Shown: positions 23,130-34,808 of the stretch, piece after piece
Numbering within the stretch: position 1 is the stretch's first letter
How the letters are laid out: each line of letters begins with the position of its first letter
DNA from: Maratus speciosus
Taxonomy: Eukaryota > Arthropoda > Arachnida > Araneae > Salticidae
Assembly: GCA_963932465.1 (NCBI GenBank)
Contig: OZ010786.1
Span: forward strand, 273,886,411-273,950,410
Direction: 5' to 3'
Length of the DNA stretch: 64,000 nucleotides
Translations under genes and position numbers: made by a program
The notes under the pieces: model-generated
Told to the model about the DNA's origin: nothing
Database searches by the model: none
What the model saw: only the letters and a program-made list of their open reading frames with translations

Positions 23130-23990
23130 AAAAACACGTCATTTTATCAAGGCTCATTTTTTTATATGTTCTTCCTTTTATGGTGTAGTACGTTTTAAAC
23201 CGGTCTGGCAGTCGGGAGACGTTGCGTTTACCAGTGGCAGAAGGGGTTATGCAGGTCAAAAAACTTCAAAATTACGTCATTTTATCAAGGCTCATTTTTT
23301 TATATGTTCTTCCCTTTTATGGTGTAGTACGTTTTAAACCGGTCTGGCAGTCGGGAGACGTTGCGTTTACCAGTGGCAGAAGGGGTTATGCAGGTCAAAA
23401 AACTTCAAAATTACGTCATTTTATCAAGGCTCATTTTTTTATATGTTCTTCCCTTTTATGGTGTAGTACGTTTGCAACCGGTCTGGCAGTCCGGAGACGT
23501 TGCGTTTACCAGTGGCAGAAGGGGTTATGCAGGTCAAAAAACTTCAAAATTACGTCATTTTATCAAGGCTCATTTTTTTATATGTTCTTCCCTTTTACGG
23601 TGTAGTACGTTTTCAACCGGTCTGGCAGTCCGGAGACGTTGAGTTTACCAGTGGCAGAATGGGTTATGCAGGTCAAAAAACTTCAAAATTACGTCACTTT
23701 ATCAAGGCTCAATTTTTTTATATGTTCCTCCCATTTATGGTGTAGTACGTTTGCAACCGGTCTGGCAGTCGGGAGACGTTGCGTTTACCTGTGGCAGAAG
23801 GGGTTATGCAGGTCAAAAAAATTCAAAATTACGTCATTTTATCAAGGCTCATTTTTTTATATGTTCTTCCCTTTTATGATATAGTACGTTTGCAACCGGT
23901 CTGGCAGTCCGGAGACGTTGCGTTTACCAGTAGCAGAAGGGCTTATATAGGTCAAAAAACTTCAAAATTACAAACAAAAATACTGCTAAA
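23130..23990. repeat. Tandem array, 139-bp unit, about six copies
   Basis: The unit containing tgcgtttaccagtggcagaa recurs at 139-140-base steps (23222, 23361, 23500, 23639, 23779 and onward) with few differences. The same unit appears inverted, about twice, at 25395-25680. Confidence 0.95.
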
Positions 23991-24099
23991 ATGACGTAAG
24001 ATTTGTTTATACTAACTATTTGTGATATTAATCCATTATTGCCAGACGTTACCAATGTCGCTAAGATCCTGCCAGATCCACATTTATAGATAACTTATT

Positions 24100-24930
24100 A
24101 CTCGTTGGCTATCAGACGAACTATAATTAATTTGCAATCCATAATTTCGGTTGCAAAGTTAATGCCAGACGGCATTAAATATGGCAACCGAAGAGTCTGT
24201 TTCAAGAGTGGTTTATAGTTAAAAAATTATAAGTTATCTTTACGTCATTTTATCAAGCTTAAAAATTACAAGATATTACTCTTTGGCTATCAGACAACCT
24301 ATAATTAATTTTCCAGACACAAATTCGGTTGCAAAGTTAATGCCAGCGGCATTAAATATGGCAACCGAAGTGCCTGTTTCAAGAGTGGTTTATAGTTTAA
24401 AAATTATAAGTTATCTTTACGCCATTTTATCAAGCATAAAAATTACAAGATATTACTCTTTGGCTAGCAGACAACCTATAATTAATTTTCCAGACACAAA
24501 TTCGGTTGCAAAGTTAATGCCAGACGGCATTAAATATGGCAACCGAAGTGCCTGTTTCAAGAGTGGTTTATAATTTAAAAATCATAAGTCATCTTTACAT
24601 CATTTTATCAAGCATAAAAATTACAAGATATTACTCTTTGGCTAGCAGACAACCTATAATTAATTTGCCAGTCACAAATTCGGTTGCGAAGTTAATGCCA
24701 GACTGCTTTAAATATGGCAACCGAAGTGCCTGTTTCAAGAGTGGTTTATAATTTAAAAAAATATAAATCATCTTTACATCATTTTATCAAGCATAAAAAT
24801 TACAAGATATTACTCTTTGGCTAGCAGACCACCTATAATTAATTTGCCAGATACAAATTCGGTTGCGAAATTAATGCCAGACTGCTTTAAATATTGCAAC
24901 GAAAGTGCCTGTTTCAAGAAATTGCATCTT
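24100..24930. repeat. Tandem array, ~178-bp unit, about five copies
   Basis: The landmark ctttggctagcagac recurs at about 24103, 24281, 24458, 24636 and 24815, a step of 177-179 bases. The same unit occurs inverted about twice at 24975-25290. Confidence 0.93.
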
Positions 24931-26335
24931 CTGTAGGGATTTGGCTTCATTTAATGACAGTCAACGCTTAATTTTAAACTATAAACCACTCTTGAAACAG
25001 TCACTTCGGTTGCCATATTTAAAGCCGTCTGGCATTAACTTTGCAACCGAATTTGTATCTGGCAAATTAATTATAGGTTGTCTGCTAGCCAAAGTGTAAT
25101 ATCTTGTAATTTGTATGCTTGATAAAATGGCGTAAAGATGACTTATAATTTTTAAACTATAAACCACTCTTGAAACAGGCACTTCGGTTGCCATATTTAA
25201 AGTCATCTGGCATTAACTTTGCTACCGAAATTATGTCTTGCAAATTAATTATAGATCGTCTGATAGCCAAAGAGTAATAGGTTATGTATAAATGTGGATC
25301 TGGCGGGATCTTAGCGACATTGGTAACGTCTGGCAATAATGGATTAATATCACAAATAGTGACCATAAACAAATGTTACGTCATTTTAGCAGGATTTTTG
25401 TTTGTAATTTTGAAGTTTTTTGACCTGTATAACCCCTTCTGCCACTGATAAACGCAACGTCTCCGGACAGCCAGACCGGTTTCAAACGTACTACACCATA
25501 AAAGGGAAGAACATATAAAAAAATGAGCCTTGATAAAATGACGTAATTTTGAAGTTATTTGACCTGCATAACCCCTTTTGCAACAGGTAAACGCAACGTC
25601 TCCGGACTGCCAGACCGGTTGCAAACGTACTGCACCATAAAACGAAAGAACATATAAAAAAATGAGCCTTGATAAAATCAGGTGACGAAAACGTTGCTAG
25701 CTCTTAGACTATTAGGAGCATGTGAATTAAATTGCATGAAAAAAGTATTTTATTCATATTATTTAACTTCAGTGCAGAAAAGTAAAAAGCTGTAAAAGTG
25801 TTTACACCTGGTAGTCGCGGGGTCTGGGAGACCGCGTGACATCCGTTAAAGGTTAACAAATAAGTGCAATTTTCTTTACTGTTCTTTAGTTGTTTGGAAT
25901 TTCTAAATTAAAATTAAATCTTTTAAAGTTCTAAAATAAACGCAAACTATTTATTCAATATAATTTATTTCTGTTTCTGCCCTTTATCAATTTTGAAGGA
26001 GGGGGGTGGGGGGGGCGCCAAATTGACACGCTGCCCCGGGCGCAGTTTTCTCTTCGCACGGCCCTGTTTATTGCTATGAACTTCATTGTTTATAATTGAT
26101 CAGTTATGACTGACTCAAGACGCGAGTGTTATTAAGCTAATTATAAAGCAAGCAATGCATATATAATTAAACTTTTTCACATAGTCATTAACAGCTTCAG
26201 ACTTAACAGTGATAGAATATTTTTACTTTGAAACTGCAGAAGTGTTTTGAATACTCTTTGAGAAAGTTCTAGCATAATGAAGATCATTTACAAAAATCGT
26301 TATGAAAGATAAATCGAGGTGTGTATACCTAAAAC

Positions 26336-27388
26336 TAGAGCCGTACCAAGTACTCGGTAAATACTTGTAAGGATTTCAGAAAGTAGTTGTAAGAATTTCA
26401 TTTTTTAAGCATATGAATTTAAAACTGATCTGTAAAAAGTTATTCAAATATTAATGTATAATATATGCAATAATTCATAAAACTATTTACTGGGTATTTA
26501 ACAATATATCTGCAAAATATAGAAAAAGTTAAGAACAAAAACCCTAATTCCAGATTAAAATTTAGTTTCGCATTTATACAAATATAAGTTCTTTTTAAAT
26601 GTACAAGAAAACAAAAATGACTGTTATTTTGGATAAGAAAACTGAAAATACAATAAATGTAATAAAAAAATTAATAATTAAATTTATTGTATTTCAAAGT
26701 ATGGTGCAAAAACACCAAATGTTCTACATTATCAGTAGACAGGGCATTTCTTTTACTACAATAAATTTGGCCTGCTTCTGAAAATATGCATTCGGAATAA
26801 ACAGTGGTTGAAGATGCACATAAGAATTTTTTGCAAGGTTGCACATGATCGGAAAAGTCCCCCCACCCCTTCCACACACATACACCATGCAAATGGAGTG
26901 TCAGTTTTACATAAATCTTCTGTTAAGAAAGCCTGTATTTCTTTTTGTACCTCTCTTTTTATTTTTTTTATAAGAAAATAAGGTACAGTTACAAAATAAA
27001 TATGAAATGTTTTGCATTATTCAATGAATTATTACAGTAACCAATAAAAATTTTTACTTTTGATAGGCAGATTTCAGGTATCAGAATAAATTGGAGGTTT
27101 GAAGAATGTTTTAATTTTATTTGGTTGATAATTGTACTTGTTATGTGTCAATTCTCCCTTTTTTGCTACTGTTCTAATGCTACTAATTTGAATTAACAAA
27201 AATTATCTTTAAAAGGTGCACAAATAAATTTCAAATTTAATTAGTTAATTTATATATACTATATATGTATATTATATATATGTAAACACGGGTATATATA
27301 TGTACACATTATGTGCACATCAGTGTTTTTTTTTCTTATTACACAACTACTCGGCCACTCGGCCAAAGTACTACTCGGTACACCACTA
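26336..27388 (-). mobile_element. Internally deleted hAT element with perfect 8-bp duplication
   Basis: Left end tagagccgtaccaagtactc and right end (reverse complement) tagtggtgtaccgagtagta. The octamer cctaaaac is present at 26328-26335 and 27389-27396. The element retains only the C-terminal end of a transposase on the minus strand. It is distinct in termini and protein from the large hAT to its left. Confidence 0.92.
26671..26892 (-). pseudogene. hAT transposase C-terminal dimerisation domain remnant
   Basis: On the minus strand the frame reads FLCASSTTVYSECIFSEAG, then KRNALSTDNVEHLVFLHHTL. This is the signature of the hAT dimerisation domain (the family pattern around SERxFSxAG and KRNxLxxxxVExLxFLxxNL), in the Ac/ZBED-like branch. 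Everything upstream (zinc finger, catalytic core) is absent from this 1.05-kb element, so it is a fragment. The listed Met is arbitrary. Confidence 0.85.
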
Positions 27389-27396
27389 CCTAAAAC

Positions 27397-28584
27397 TAAT
27401 TAAATGAATGAAATTTATATAATTAGAAAATCTTTCTGTGTCATGGATAAATTACATTTTTTATTATGAAAAGAGAAAGTTTTTATCTAAGACATAACGA
27501 ACTTGGGCCACACACTAATAATTCTGTATATTTAATAACATGTACTATTTAATTAATTACATATATTTAATAATATGTATATTTAATAATATGGTACTAA
27601 AAAGTACCTTGTAATAGCAACATTTTGGCTTTTGTTTTTCTTAAAATTTCTCTCAGCTTTTTGGAGTTTCAGAACACATGCTAATTGGAAAATTGTAAAT
27701 TTTCATGCTCATGAAACCCCAAACTTATGCCAAAATAGAAAAATTACATTTTTTCCCCTTAAACTGTGAAACCAGAAGTAATGCAAAATGGTACATTTTA
27801 TTTAATTTGTTTACTATGTTTGCATCAGTATCAATTTTTGTATCTTAAAAATTTCATCCTTTGATTATCAAAACTGGTAGAAAAATTAAGCAAGATGCTT
27901 AGAGCAATTCCATTTTGTCGACTTGGATTCTTGATGAAGTTATACCGAGCGTGCAAATCCTGCATATAATTTTGATGCATTAAAGATTCTAATTTGATGA
28001 GTAATGTGACTATGTTTTAAACCAAAGAGCAGACAGTGTTCAGCAGCCTCCCAAAACTGTCTGAGGAAAACTTTGTATGCAAAATGTGATTATGTTATTA
28101 AATAATAATCTTGCATATTTTTAATATACATAATTTCTACTTTTCAATAAATGGAGCGGCAAACCGCAAACCAACTGAATTGTGTTGCTTTCTTATTGTG
28201 TATGTGACCATTTTTATTTCAGCTAATACTGGGCTGCCATTGACAACTGTTTTTTTTTTCCCCTTCTACTATTATTTAAAAATAATTGTACATTATTATT
28301 GTTTAGAAATAATGATTAAAAGAACCTAAGTAAAATATAGAAAAAAATAGTTGGCTGTGGCAGCCCTGTTATTTTTAAATAAGTCTAAGAGAGTAAGTAT
28401 TTTAATTTATTAAATATTTATCATCCTTAAAAATTTGATTAGTTACAAATATATTACTTATAAATATAAAAGTTTTATTTTTGTATTAAAATATGTCAAA
28501 GGTATCATTATTTTTACTGTGAGTGATGCGATTAAAAATTTCATTTAATAAACAAAATGGATGAAACCTGCTGCCAAAGATGTG
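27397..28584. other. AT-rich interval, nothing recognised
   Basis: Short chance frames only; no element ends identified. Confidence 0.4.
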
Positions 28585-28686
28585 TACAGTAGAACTTCGA
28601 TTATCCGAAGTAATTGGGCCCGATTGTCTTTCGGAAAATCGAAATTTTCGGATAATTGAGAATTCTTATTTTTAAGTTTAAGGAGT

Positions 28687-29022
28687 AGACTTAACAGTAG
28701 ATAAACTGATGAGTAAGAGTTCATCTCTTCCATTCATGGGCTAATAACTTTTTTATATTAACATTCATTTATTCGTATTTCAGTTATTTTATAGATTAAT
28801 AAAATAACAGTTTTGTTGAGCAATCATAAATTGATATCTTTATATCAGTTAATGATTAAAATATTTCACATTATAATAAATATATATATTTTTTTCATAT
28901 TCATTAGCTTTTCTTTCATTCATTAGTTGCCTGTATTAAGCATACCATTCAATACTACATTTCTTGACTGAGTTTTAATAATGCTTGTAAATGGGGGGGG
29001 GGGGAATAATATTTTTCTTTAG
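28687..29022. repeat. Direct duplication inside the pogo-like element, copy 1
   Basis: Begins near acagtagataaactgatgag and ends in a G-run (about 28993-29004). Repeats at 29683-30008 with scattered differences and a shorter G-run. Confidence 0.9.
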
Positions 29023-29159
29023 GGTTTTAATATAACCATAATATGCAATATTTCTTATTATGGTAATAAGTGCTTAATAAAAATTGAGCAATAGCAAAAT
29101 AGAAACAAGAATAAATTACCTGAATTTTAATTTTGAAATTAAATACCTTTTACATACAT

Positions 29160-29375
29160 CAAATATATCATTACAAAAGTTTTAAAAAATGTTTTGTTTG
29201 TCGCAGTTTCGATTTCCTTTGCTTTGAAGTCACAGAGTTTTTTAATAATATTAGTTCACCAGTATCACAGTCTTTCTGCTGCTCCAGCAATGCCAAATCT
29301 TTTGCAAAAGCTTCAGAATTGCTAATTTGTTCGTTTTCTTCGTTCCACTCCGCAGATTGCGGGAGCTCAAGTTAA
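29160..29375 (-). pseudogene. Possible pogo/Tigger transposase C-terminal remnant
   Basis: The minus-strand reading contains AFAKDLALLEQQKDCDTGEL and KQRKSKLRQTKHFLK, resembling the acidic/LEQQ then basic QTKxxxFF tail of pogo-like transposases. The similarity is short and judged by eye; the catalytic region is missing. The plus-strand frame at 29133-29375 is its shadow. Confidence 0.5.
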
Positions 29376-29682
29376 ATTCAAAGAAACTGTAAGAAAAGGG
29401 ATCAAAAATATTTATATGTACTCGTAGTCAGAGTCAGATAATATAGATGAACACGTGAACGCCGTCCGCAGAAAATTTTCAAAGTTTGCAGACAGTTTTG
29501 ATGGGGTTTATTTTATAAATTTCTTTCTAAAAAAAATTATTAAGACCGCGGGCGGAGAATTGGTAAGATGCACGTCGCAGACTCTTGAGAAGGTCTGCAG
29601 ACTATTTTTCAACTGGAGAAAAAAAAGTTTTTAAAATTTTTAAAAAAGGAGTCACAATATTAAGGAATGGTTTGTCTCAAAA

Positions 29683-30008
29683 ACAGTAGATAAACTGATG
29701 AGTAAGAGTTCATCTCTTCCATTCATGGACTAATAACTTTTTTATTTTAACATTCATTTATTCGTATTTCAGTTATTTTATAGATTAATAAAATAACAGT
29801 TTTGTTGAGCAATCATAAATTGATATCTTTATATCAGTTAATGATTAAAATATTTCACATTATAATAAATATATATATTTTTTTCATTTTCATTAGCTTT
29901 TCTTTCATTCATTAGTTGTCTGTATTAAGCATACCACTCAATAGTACATTTCTTGACTGGGTTTTAATAATGCTTGTAAATGGGGGGGGGGAATAATATT
30001 TTTCTTTT
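29683..30008. repeat. Direct duplication inside the pogo-like element, copy 2
   Basis: Second copy of 28687-29022, about 1 kb downstream in the same orientation. Confidence 0.9.
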
Positions 30009-30714
30009 AGTGGTGTCACTTAGTGGCACTCCACTCGCATATAACTGTTCATTTTTGCTGTTAGCAGCGATATAGGACTCGGGAGAAGCACAGCTTTTTT
30101 TTGCAGAAAACTTTTAAGAAATTATTAGAGTTCGCAGACAGTTTTACATTTTATCTAAGTCTGCTCGTAGTTCAGAAAGGACCGCTTGCTCACAAAGAAT
30201 ATAATAGTTTAAAAAAAAAAGTTTTCAAAATGGATTTTGCACACAAGGAATGTGATAGTAAAAAAAAAAGTTTTAAAAATGGATTTCGGTTAAAAGAGTT
30301 TCGAATAAAAGAGGTTCTACTGTATTTACAAAATGTTTAGCATATAAAAAATAACTCATTATTAAATATAGAGATATGAAGCAATTACTAACCATGAAAT
30401 AAATATTTTAGGTTTAATAATTTGAAAAAATTGTTTAAAACATCAGTAGTTTGTGCTTCAGAATTAGTTGTGAAAGTTTAATTCACAAATTTAAGATTTT
30501 TTAGATGTAATATACAAAATCTTGATAACTGAAATTTTCTTCTATTGGTATGGAAAAGTCCAAATGAGTTAAATCCAGCTGCATATGATGGAGATTGATT
30601 TTTAAAAGAATTGTGCTTTAAAAATCAGTAAATTGAAATACAATTTTCAAATAACTTATTGCATTTTTTACCTTATTTGATGGTGTGAAAGTGAAAATAT
30701 GTCATGATTATCTT

Positions 30715-30819
30715 GGTACTTTTCGGTTAGCCGGGCACCAGTGTTATATATACATATATTGTATATTTACACACATATATGTATGCATAACACTGGCACC
30801 TGGCTAATCGAAAAGTACC
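30715..30819. mobile_element. GGTAC-ended palindromic MITE, family C (copy C1)
   Basis: A 105-bp near-palindrome: ggtacttttcggttagccgg ... with the inverted partner ending cgaaaagtacc, and caccagtgttat / ataacactgg further in, around an AT-rich centre. No clear target duplication could be read. Confidence 0.8.
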
Positions 30820-31573
30820 ATTTGTCAAAAGAAAAGGATAAATAAATTGCTTAAATTGTTACCACTGTTGATATGTATCAGCATTATTCACAGACATGCT
30901 TTATAATTTAGATAGTAACAATGTGTTTAACTTAATTTGCAAATAGAAAAAATATATATGTATAATTTATTACGCAGATTTGAATGAACTTAAACCTGCT
31001 CCAAGTAAAATTTTTATTTCATGCTAATTTCTAAATAAATGCATTAGCAATTTTTTAGAATTGGGGTTTTAGACAGGAAATATGAATTTTACTCTTCAAA
31101 AGTCAAAAAAAGAAATACACAAGAATATTTTAAGTGTGTTTGTTCACTTGTGTTTCTGTCTCTCAAAGCTCTTTGTCTTGTCAACTATGTAACATGGAAA
31201 GTTCAAATTTGGCTGAAGTAATAAAGGCTATTGACCCTCATAGTTATAGATTGAAAATGTAATGCATAAAATATGCCCCCTTCTCCTCTATTTCTGAATC
31301 TACTGAAACTAAAATTATGAAAAAATTAGTGGTAGTAGAAATTTATTTAAACTAGCAGGAGAACTGTAGCAATTACCTTAGCTCACATAGTTTTTGAGAA
31401 AATCTTATTTTTCCATTACACACAAATTTCACTTTGCTCAACAAGGGAGTTGAGGGGCACTTGAGGTACCTATCATCATGGAAGTATAAAAGGATTGTTG
31501 ATAATGAGTTTCGAAAAAAATTGTTAGTAATTAGCCAAGATATTAAGCTTTAAGACTAATGTCAGACGAACGT

Positions 31574-31665
31574 CTATTTGCACGCTTTTTGTCTCAACAT
31601 GTAACAGAAACACCTGTTAGTGAAGGCGTTTCTGTTACATGTTGAGACAAAAAGCGTGCAAATAG
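31574..31665. repeat. Perfect 38-bp inverted repeat with 16-base loop
   Basis: Left arm 31574-31611 and right arm 31628-31665 are exact reverse complements; the pairing continues a few bases into the loop with one mismatch. It lies 14 bases from a pogo-like element end. It could be a tiny foldback or a precursor-like hairpin RNA, but no promoter is recognised. Confidence 0.9.
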
Positions 31666-31679
31666 GCAATGGATGTATA

Positions 31680-32413
31680 CAGTAGACTACCTAAAATCCA
31701 CATATTTTTTCAGATGTAAATAATAAAATCTACAGTTAAATTGCAGGAACTAAATTCAAGATGGGGCCAAAATCAGCGACTACTGCAATGTTTTTTTTAC
31801 TAAGTTTTTTGTTAATCATTCTCTTTTGGCTATTACAGCTGATTTATTACTAAATAAATTTACATTACTTTTGATTTTGATATAAATAAGCATATCTATA
31901 TCAAAAATTCCAGGGTTCGAAATGGAAAAATCCGCGAACTGGAACACCATTTTAAAATTATTGTTTGCGGAATTTTTTTTTTTTTTAAATTATAGACAAA
32001 TTTATTTCTAAACATACAAAGCAGTATAAGAAAAGCATTCAAGACTCTAAATAACAATGAAAAAAGTTACTAAAATGTGAAAAAATAATGACGTATCGAT
32101 CTTACGATCGCTTTACCACCAGATGGCAACATAGGGCTTTTGGAATCGAATTAAATCGATTTCATCCGTAATAATTTAATATTTTTCTAAATTTTTATTT
32201 TACATAATTATTTTAATAATTACTTACTTTTAAACTAATAAATTATTTTAATATTTTACTTTATTGAAAGCATTCATTATAATTTCCCTTGCTTAACTAC
32301 CAATCAAATTAATGTTTCAAAAATGTAAACAAATCAATGACCAGAAATCTGCAAAATTCTAAAATCCACACAACCTCTGGTCCCAAGTTGTGCGGATTTG
32401 AGGGAGTCTACTG
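31680..32413. mobile_element. pogo-like MITE
   Basis: Left end CAGTAGACTACCTAAAATCC and right end (reverse complement) CAGTAGACTCCCTCAAATCC, with TA at 31678-31679 and 32414-32415. The 734-bp element is non-coding. It shares the CAGTAGA start with the element at 28587 and the fragment at 43786. Confidence 0.82.
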
Positions 32414-32727
32414 TATCATATTTATTTTCAAAATATCAAGGTTTTTGATATTTTCGATATTTTTATTTTCATACATTTAATATTTTATTTTTTAAATGTC
32501 GTATTTCTTGATATTTTCATACATCTAATATTTATTTTCAGTCAAAAGAAGTGCAAATGAATTCAACTGTTATTAAAAATTAGCCCATCCATAAATAATA
32601 ACTAAAAAGAATAGCTTACAAAATATTCTCTTCACTCCAAAAACTAGTTTTGGACTGTACCTGCAGCTTTCTCATTACCACAACTGTCTTTGAACAATAC
32701 CTCCCTACCCTGTCTTAATTCTTTTTG

Positions 32728-32897
32728 GGTACTTTTCGGTTACCTGGGTGCCAGTGTTATATATGCATATATGTATGTGTATATATATAAAATGTGTGTA
32801 TATATATAAAAATATATATATATATATATGCATATTTACATATATGTATTTATATAAATATGTATATATAACACTGGCGCCCGCCTAATCGAAAAGT
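32728..32897. mobile_element. Family C MITE, copy C2, with expanded AT centre
   Basis: Left half ggtacttttcggttacctgg, right half ending taatcgaaaag, with a TA-rich microsatellite expansion between them (about 32760-32870). The terminal tacc on the right is lost. Confidence 0.75.
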
Positions 32898-33462
32898 TTT
32901 TATTTACTTCAGTCTAAATTGTGCAGTAGGTTAGGGAATGAAAAAGCAGACAAACTTACATTCATGTTCAAATTCTTCAATAGAAAAAATAAAAGAAACT
33001 TTATTTTGTATTTCAGAATTTGTTGTGTATTTTTATTTATTTTTTAAACTGAATCCTGCATTCTGTGTTTTGATGAGTGAAAAAGCAACTTTTACAGAAG
33101 ATTGTTTTCAATTATTTGATCATAAATTTTGTAAGAAAAAATAAAAAAAGATATTTAGAATATTGTTTTATTATGTTTCCATGCTAAATGTAATATGTTT
33201 TAGATTCAAATTTATATTAAGTCTAAAAATCTTTAGAATCAGCAGTAAGCTGACAATTTTGAAAATATCGGATATTTTTGATATCTTCGAAATTATCACG
33301 ATATTTACGAACACTGGGCTATAAAAACACGGATGGCGTACTCTATGCGATATCAGCTTTTAAAACCTAGATAACATTTTAAAATGATATATTTATGTAA
33401 TGCAATGTCCAGTAGCAATATAAGAGTAATAAACGTCAAATTGTTAAAAATAAACTAATGTA

Positions 33463-33563
33463 GGTACTTTTTGGTTAGCCGGGCACCAGTGTTATCTATA
33501 CAAATATATATATGTATGTGTGTGTATATATAACACTGGCATCCGGTTAACCGAAAAGCATCC
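33463..33563. mobile_element. Family C MITE, copy C3
   Basis: A 101-bp palindrome: ggtactttttggttagccgg and the inverted partner ggatgcttttcggttaaccg. The interior has cagtgttat / ataacactgg around a TATG-rich centre. Confidence 0.78.
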
Positions 33564-34419
33564 TAATTTAATTAGAATTAATCGCATAATTACTTTGGGA
33601 TTCATGACCAGTTTGCATTGAGTGGCACTCTCAATATGCCACCTGGGTCTTTAAAGGTTAATTAAACACCCATCTGGAAAAAAGGCAGCACAGACCAAGG
33701 CGGCATAGCAACTTTCTTTTGAAGCACAGTGCCAAGTTTAAACTTTGAACAAGATCAATTAATATATTTACAGAACCTTCCATGCACACATAATACTCAC
33801 ACTTGACAGATTATTAAAAAAGTTTTAGGCAATACTTTCTTAGAAGCACAATCTAATGCATGGCTGAAATGGCACTGTGCACAAGACTGTCCCACTGAGT
33901 TATTGTCTTTATTGATGCTTAACACTATTTCTACCAGTGTCAAGTGACACCTTTTTAAAATTTGGATTCATGATTATTTTGCTTGTAGTTTTTCACTGTA
34001 ATAAGCATAAAAAAGTCTTCAATGTATTAAAAATGATTTGTAATTGTTTCTATCTAAAAATTACAAATGGAAAATTGTAAATCGAAAACTTTTATAAGGT
34101 GTCATTTGATACTGGTAGAAATAGTGTTAAGCACACTGTCTTTGCTCCTTGCTGTCTTTCATCTTCAGTTATTATGTCCTGAAATAGATTTGTCTGTCAC
34201 GCCTTCCTCCAGTGACAACTCTCCTGTAGTAATGAAAGCTTCTTGTCTGGGGCGTACACATTCTCTACTTTCTGAATTGAATATTCCAAGTTTTTCTTTT
34301 GTTAGATACAATTACAGAAGAGCAAGAAATAAAAATTATCAAAGTGCAAATTTATAGAACAAAATCAAAACAAGAAATAAGTAGTATATAGGTGCCTACA
34401 ACTGAAATTAATAAAGAAA
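33564..34419. other. Interval with a spaced inverted repeat and a possible piggyBac-like end
   Basis: Segments at about 33914-33966 and 34085-34135 are imperfect inverted repeats (gcttaacactatttctacca) about 120 bases apart. On the minus strand, TTAA followed by CCTTTAAAGACCCAGG near 33660 resembles a piggyBac-like terminus without a partner. No gene supported; the frame at 34067-34357 overlaps the inverted repeat and has no known domain. Confidence 0.35.
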
Positions 34420-34585
34420 ATCTAAGTGCCCTTTTCCACACCACCTTACATTAAGACCAGAAAACTATTCAATAATGTTTATTAAGGCTCGGTCTTAAAT
34501 GTTTGAGGTAGGGCACACAGGCGCGTTTTTTTTAATGTGGTATCGCCAGTAGCCATAGTCCACAAAAGAAAAAAAAATGGAACCG
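34420..34585 (-). repeat. Dispersed repeat, inverted copy of 16.80-16.98 kb
   Basis: Shares gtgcccttttccacaccacc and ggtatcgccagtagccat-type sequence with the reverse complement of 16.80-16.98 kb, at high similarity by eye. Origin unknown. Confidence 0.75.
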
Positions 34586-34808
34586 AAGAAAAAAAATGTT
34601 AATCCAATAACATAAGTAAGATATTACAGCTCTTATGGAGCACAATTTTTCATGAATGGAAACATGGTAGATTCTTCAGTGCCGTAACTGGGAGAGGGAC
34701 CCGGCTGCCAAAATGAAAGGCGAAGAAAGTACCAAATGAAGATTGTAGTTCGATACAAAATTGTATATACCATAATTTGCGGCACATGTATATGGACATA
34801 TATATGTA

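Larger units (their letters stand above)
22963..25852. mobile_element. piggyBac-like foldback element made of tandem repeats
   Basis: TTAA at 22959-22962 and 25853-25856 flanks ends that match after inversion: CCTTTAACTGATGT on the left, CCTTTAACGGATGT on the right, with ggtctctcagacccc and its partner just inside. TTAA targets and CCTTT starts are piggyBac hallmarks. The body is a large imperfect palindrome: left arm about 23090-24930, right arm about 24960-25710, built from two tandem-repeat types (139 and 178 bp). No transposase is present. The short open frames at 23222-23994 are repeats read as protein. Confidence 0.82.
17579..26066 (+). mobile_element. Large hAT element (8.5 kb) with four nested insertions
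   Basis: The left end CAGCACCGTGCGAAAGG and right end (reverse complement) CAGGGCCGTGCGAAGAG match at 14 of 17 positions, and both continue into gcgcccggggc- and ggcgcc-type subterminal motifs. The octamer tttattgc flanks the element at 17571-17578 and 26067-26074, a perfect hAT-type 8-bp duplication. Inside is a decayed transposase gene (about 18090-22720), interrupted by a mariner, an inverted-repeat element and a foldback MITE, followed by a 2.9-kb piggyBac-like element. Without its passengers the element would be roughly 3 kb. Confidence 0.9.
28587..30322 (-). mobile_element. pogo-like (Tc1/mariner superfamily) element, decayed
   Basis: Left end CAGTAGAACTTCGATTATCC and right end (reverse complement) CAGTAGAACCTCTTTTATTC, with TA at 28585-28586 and 30323-30324. 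This terminus is characteristic of pogo/Tigger elements. A transposase C-terminal remnant lies on the minus strand. The body contains a 320-bp direct duplication (28687-29022 and 29683-30008). Confidence 0.8.

Noticed and set aside
23222..23994. Series of overlapping similar small proteins (RLPVAEGVMQVKKLQNYV)
   Set aside because: They are the 139-bp tandem unit read in shifting frames inside a non-coding foldback element.
30715..30819. 8-bp target duplication for family C
   Set aside because: Flanking octamers attatctt and atttgtca do not match; the other copies are also unclear, so no duplication length is claimed.
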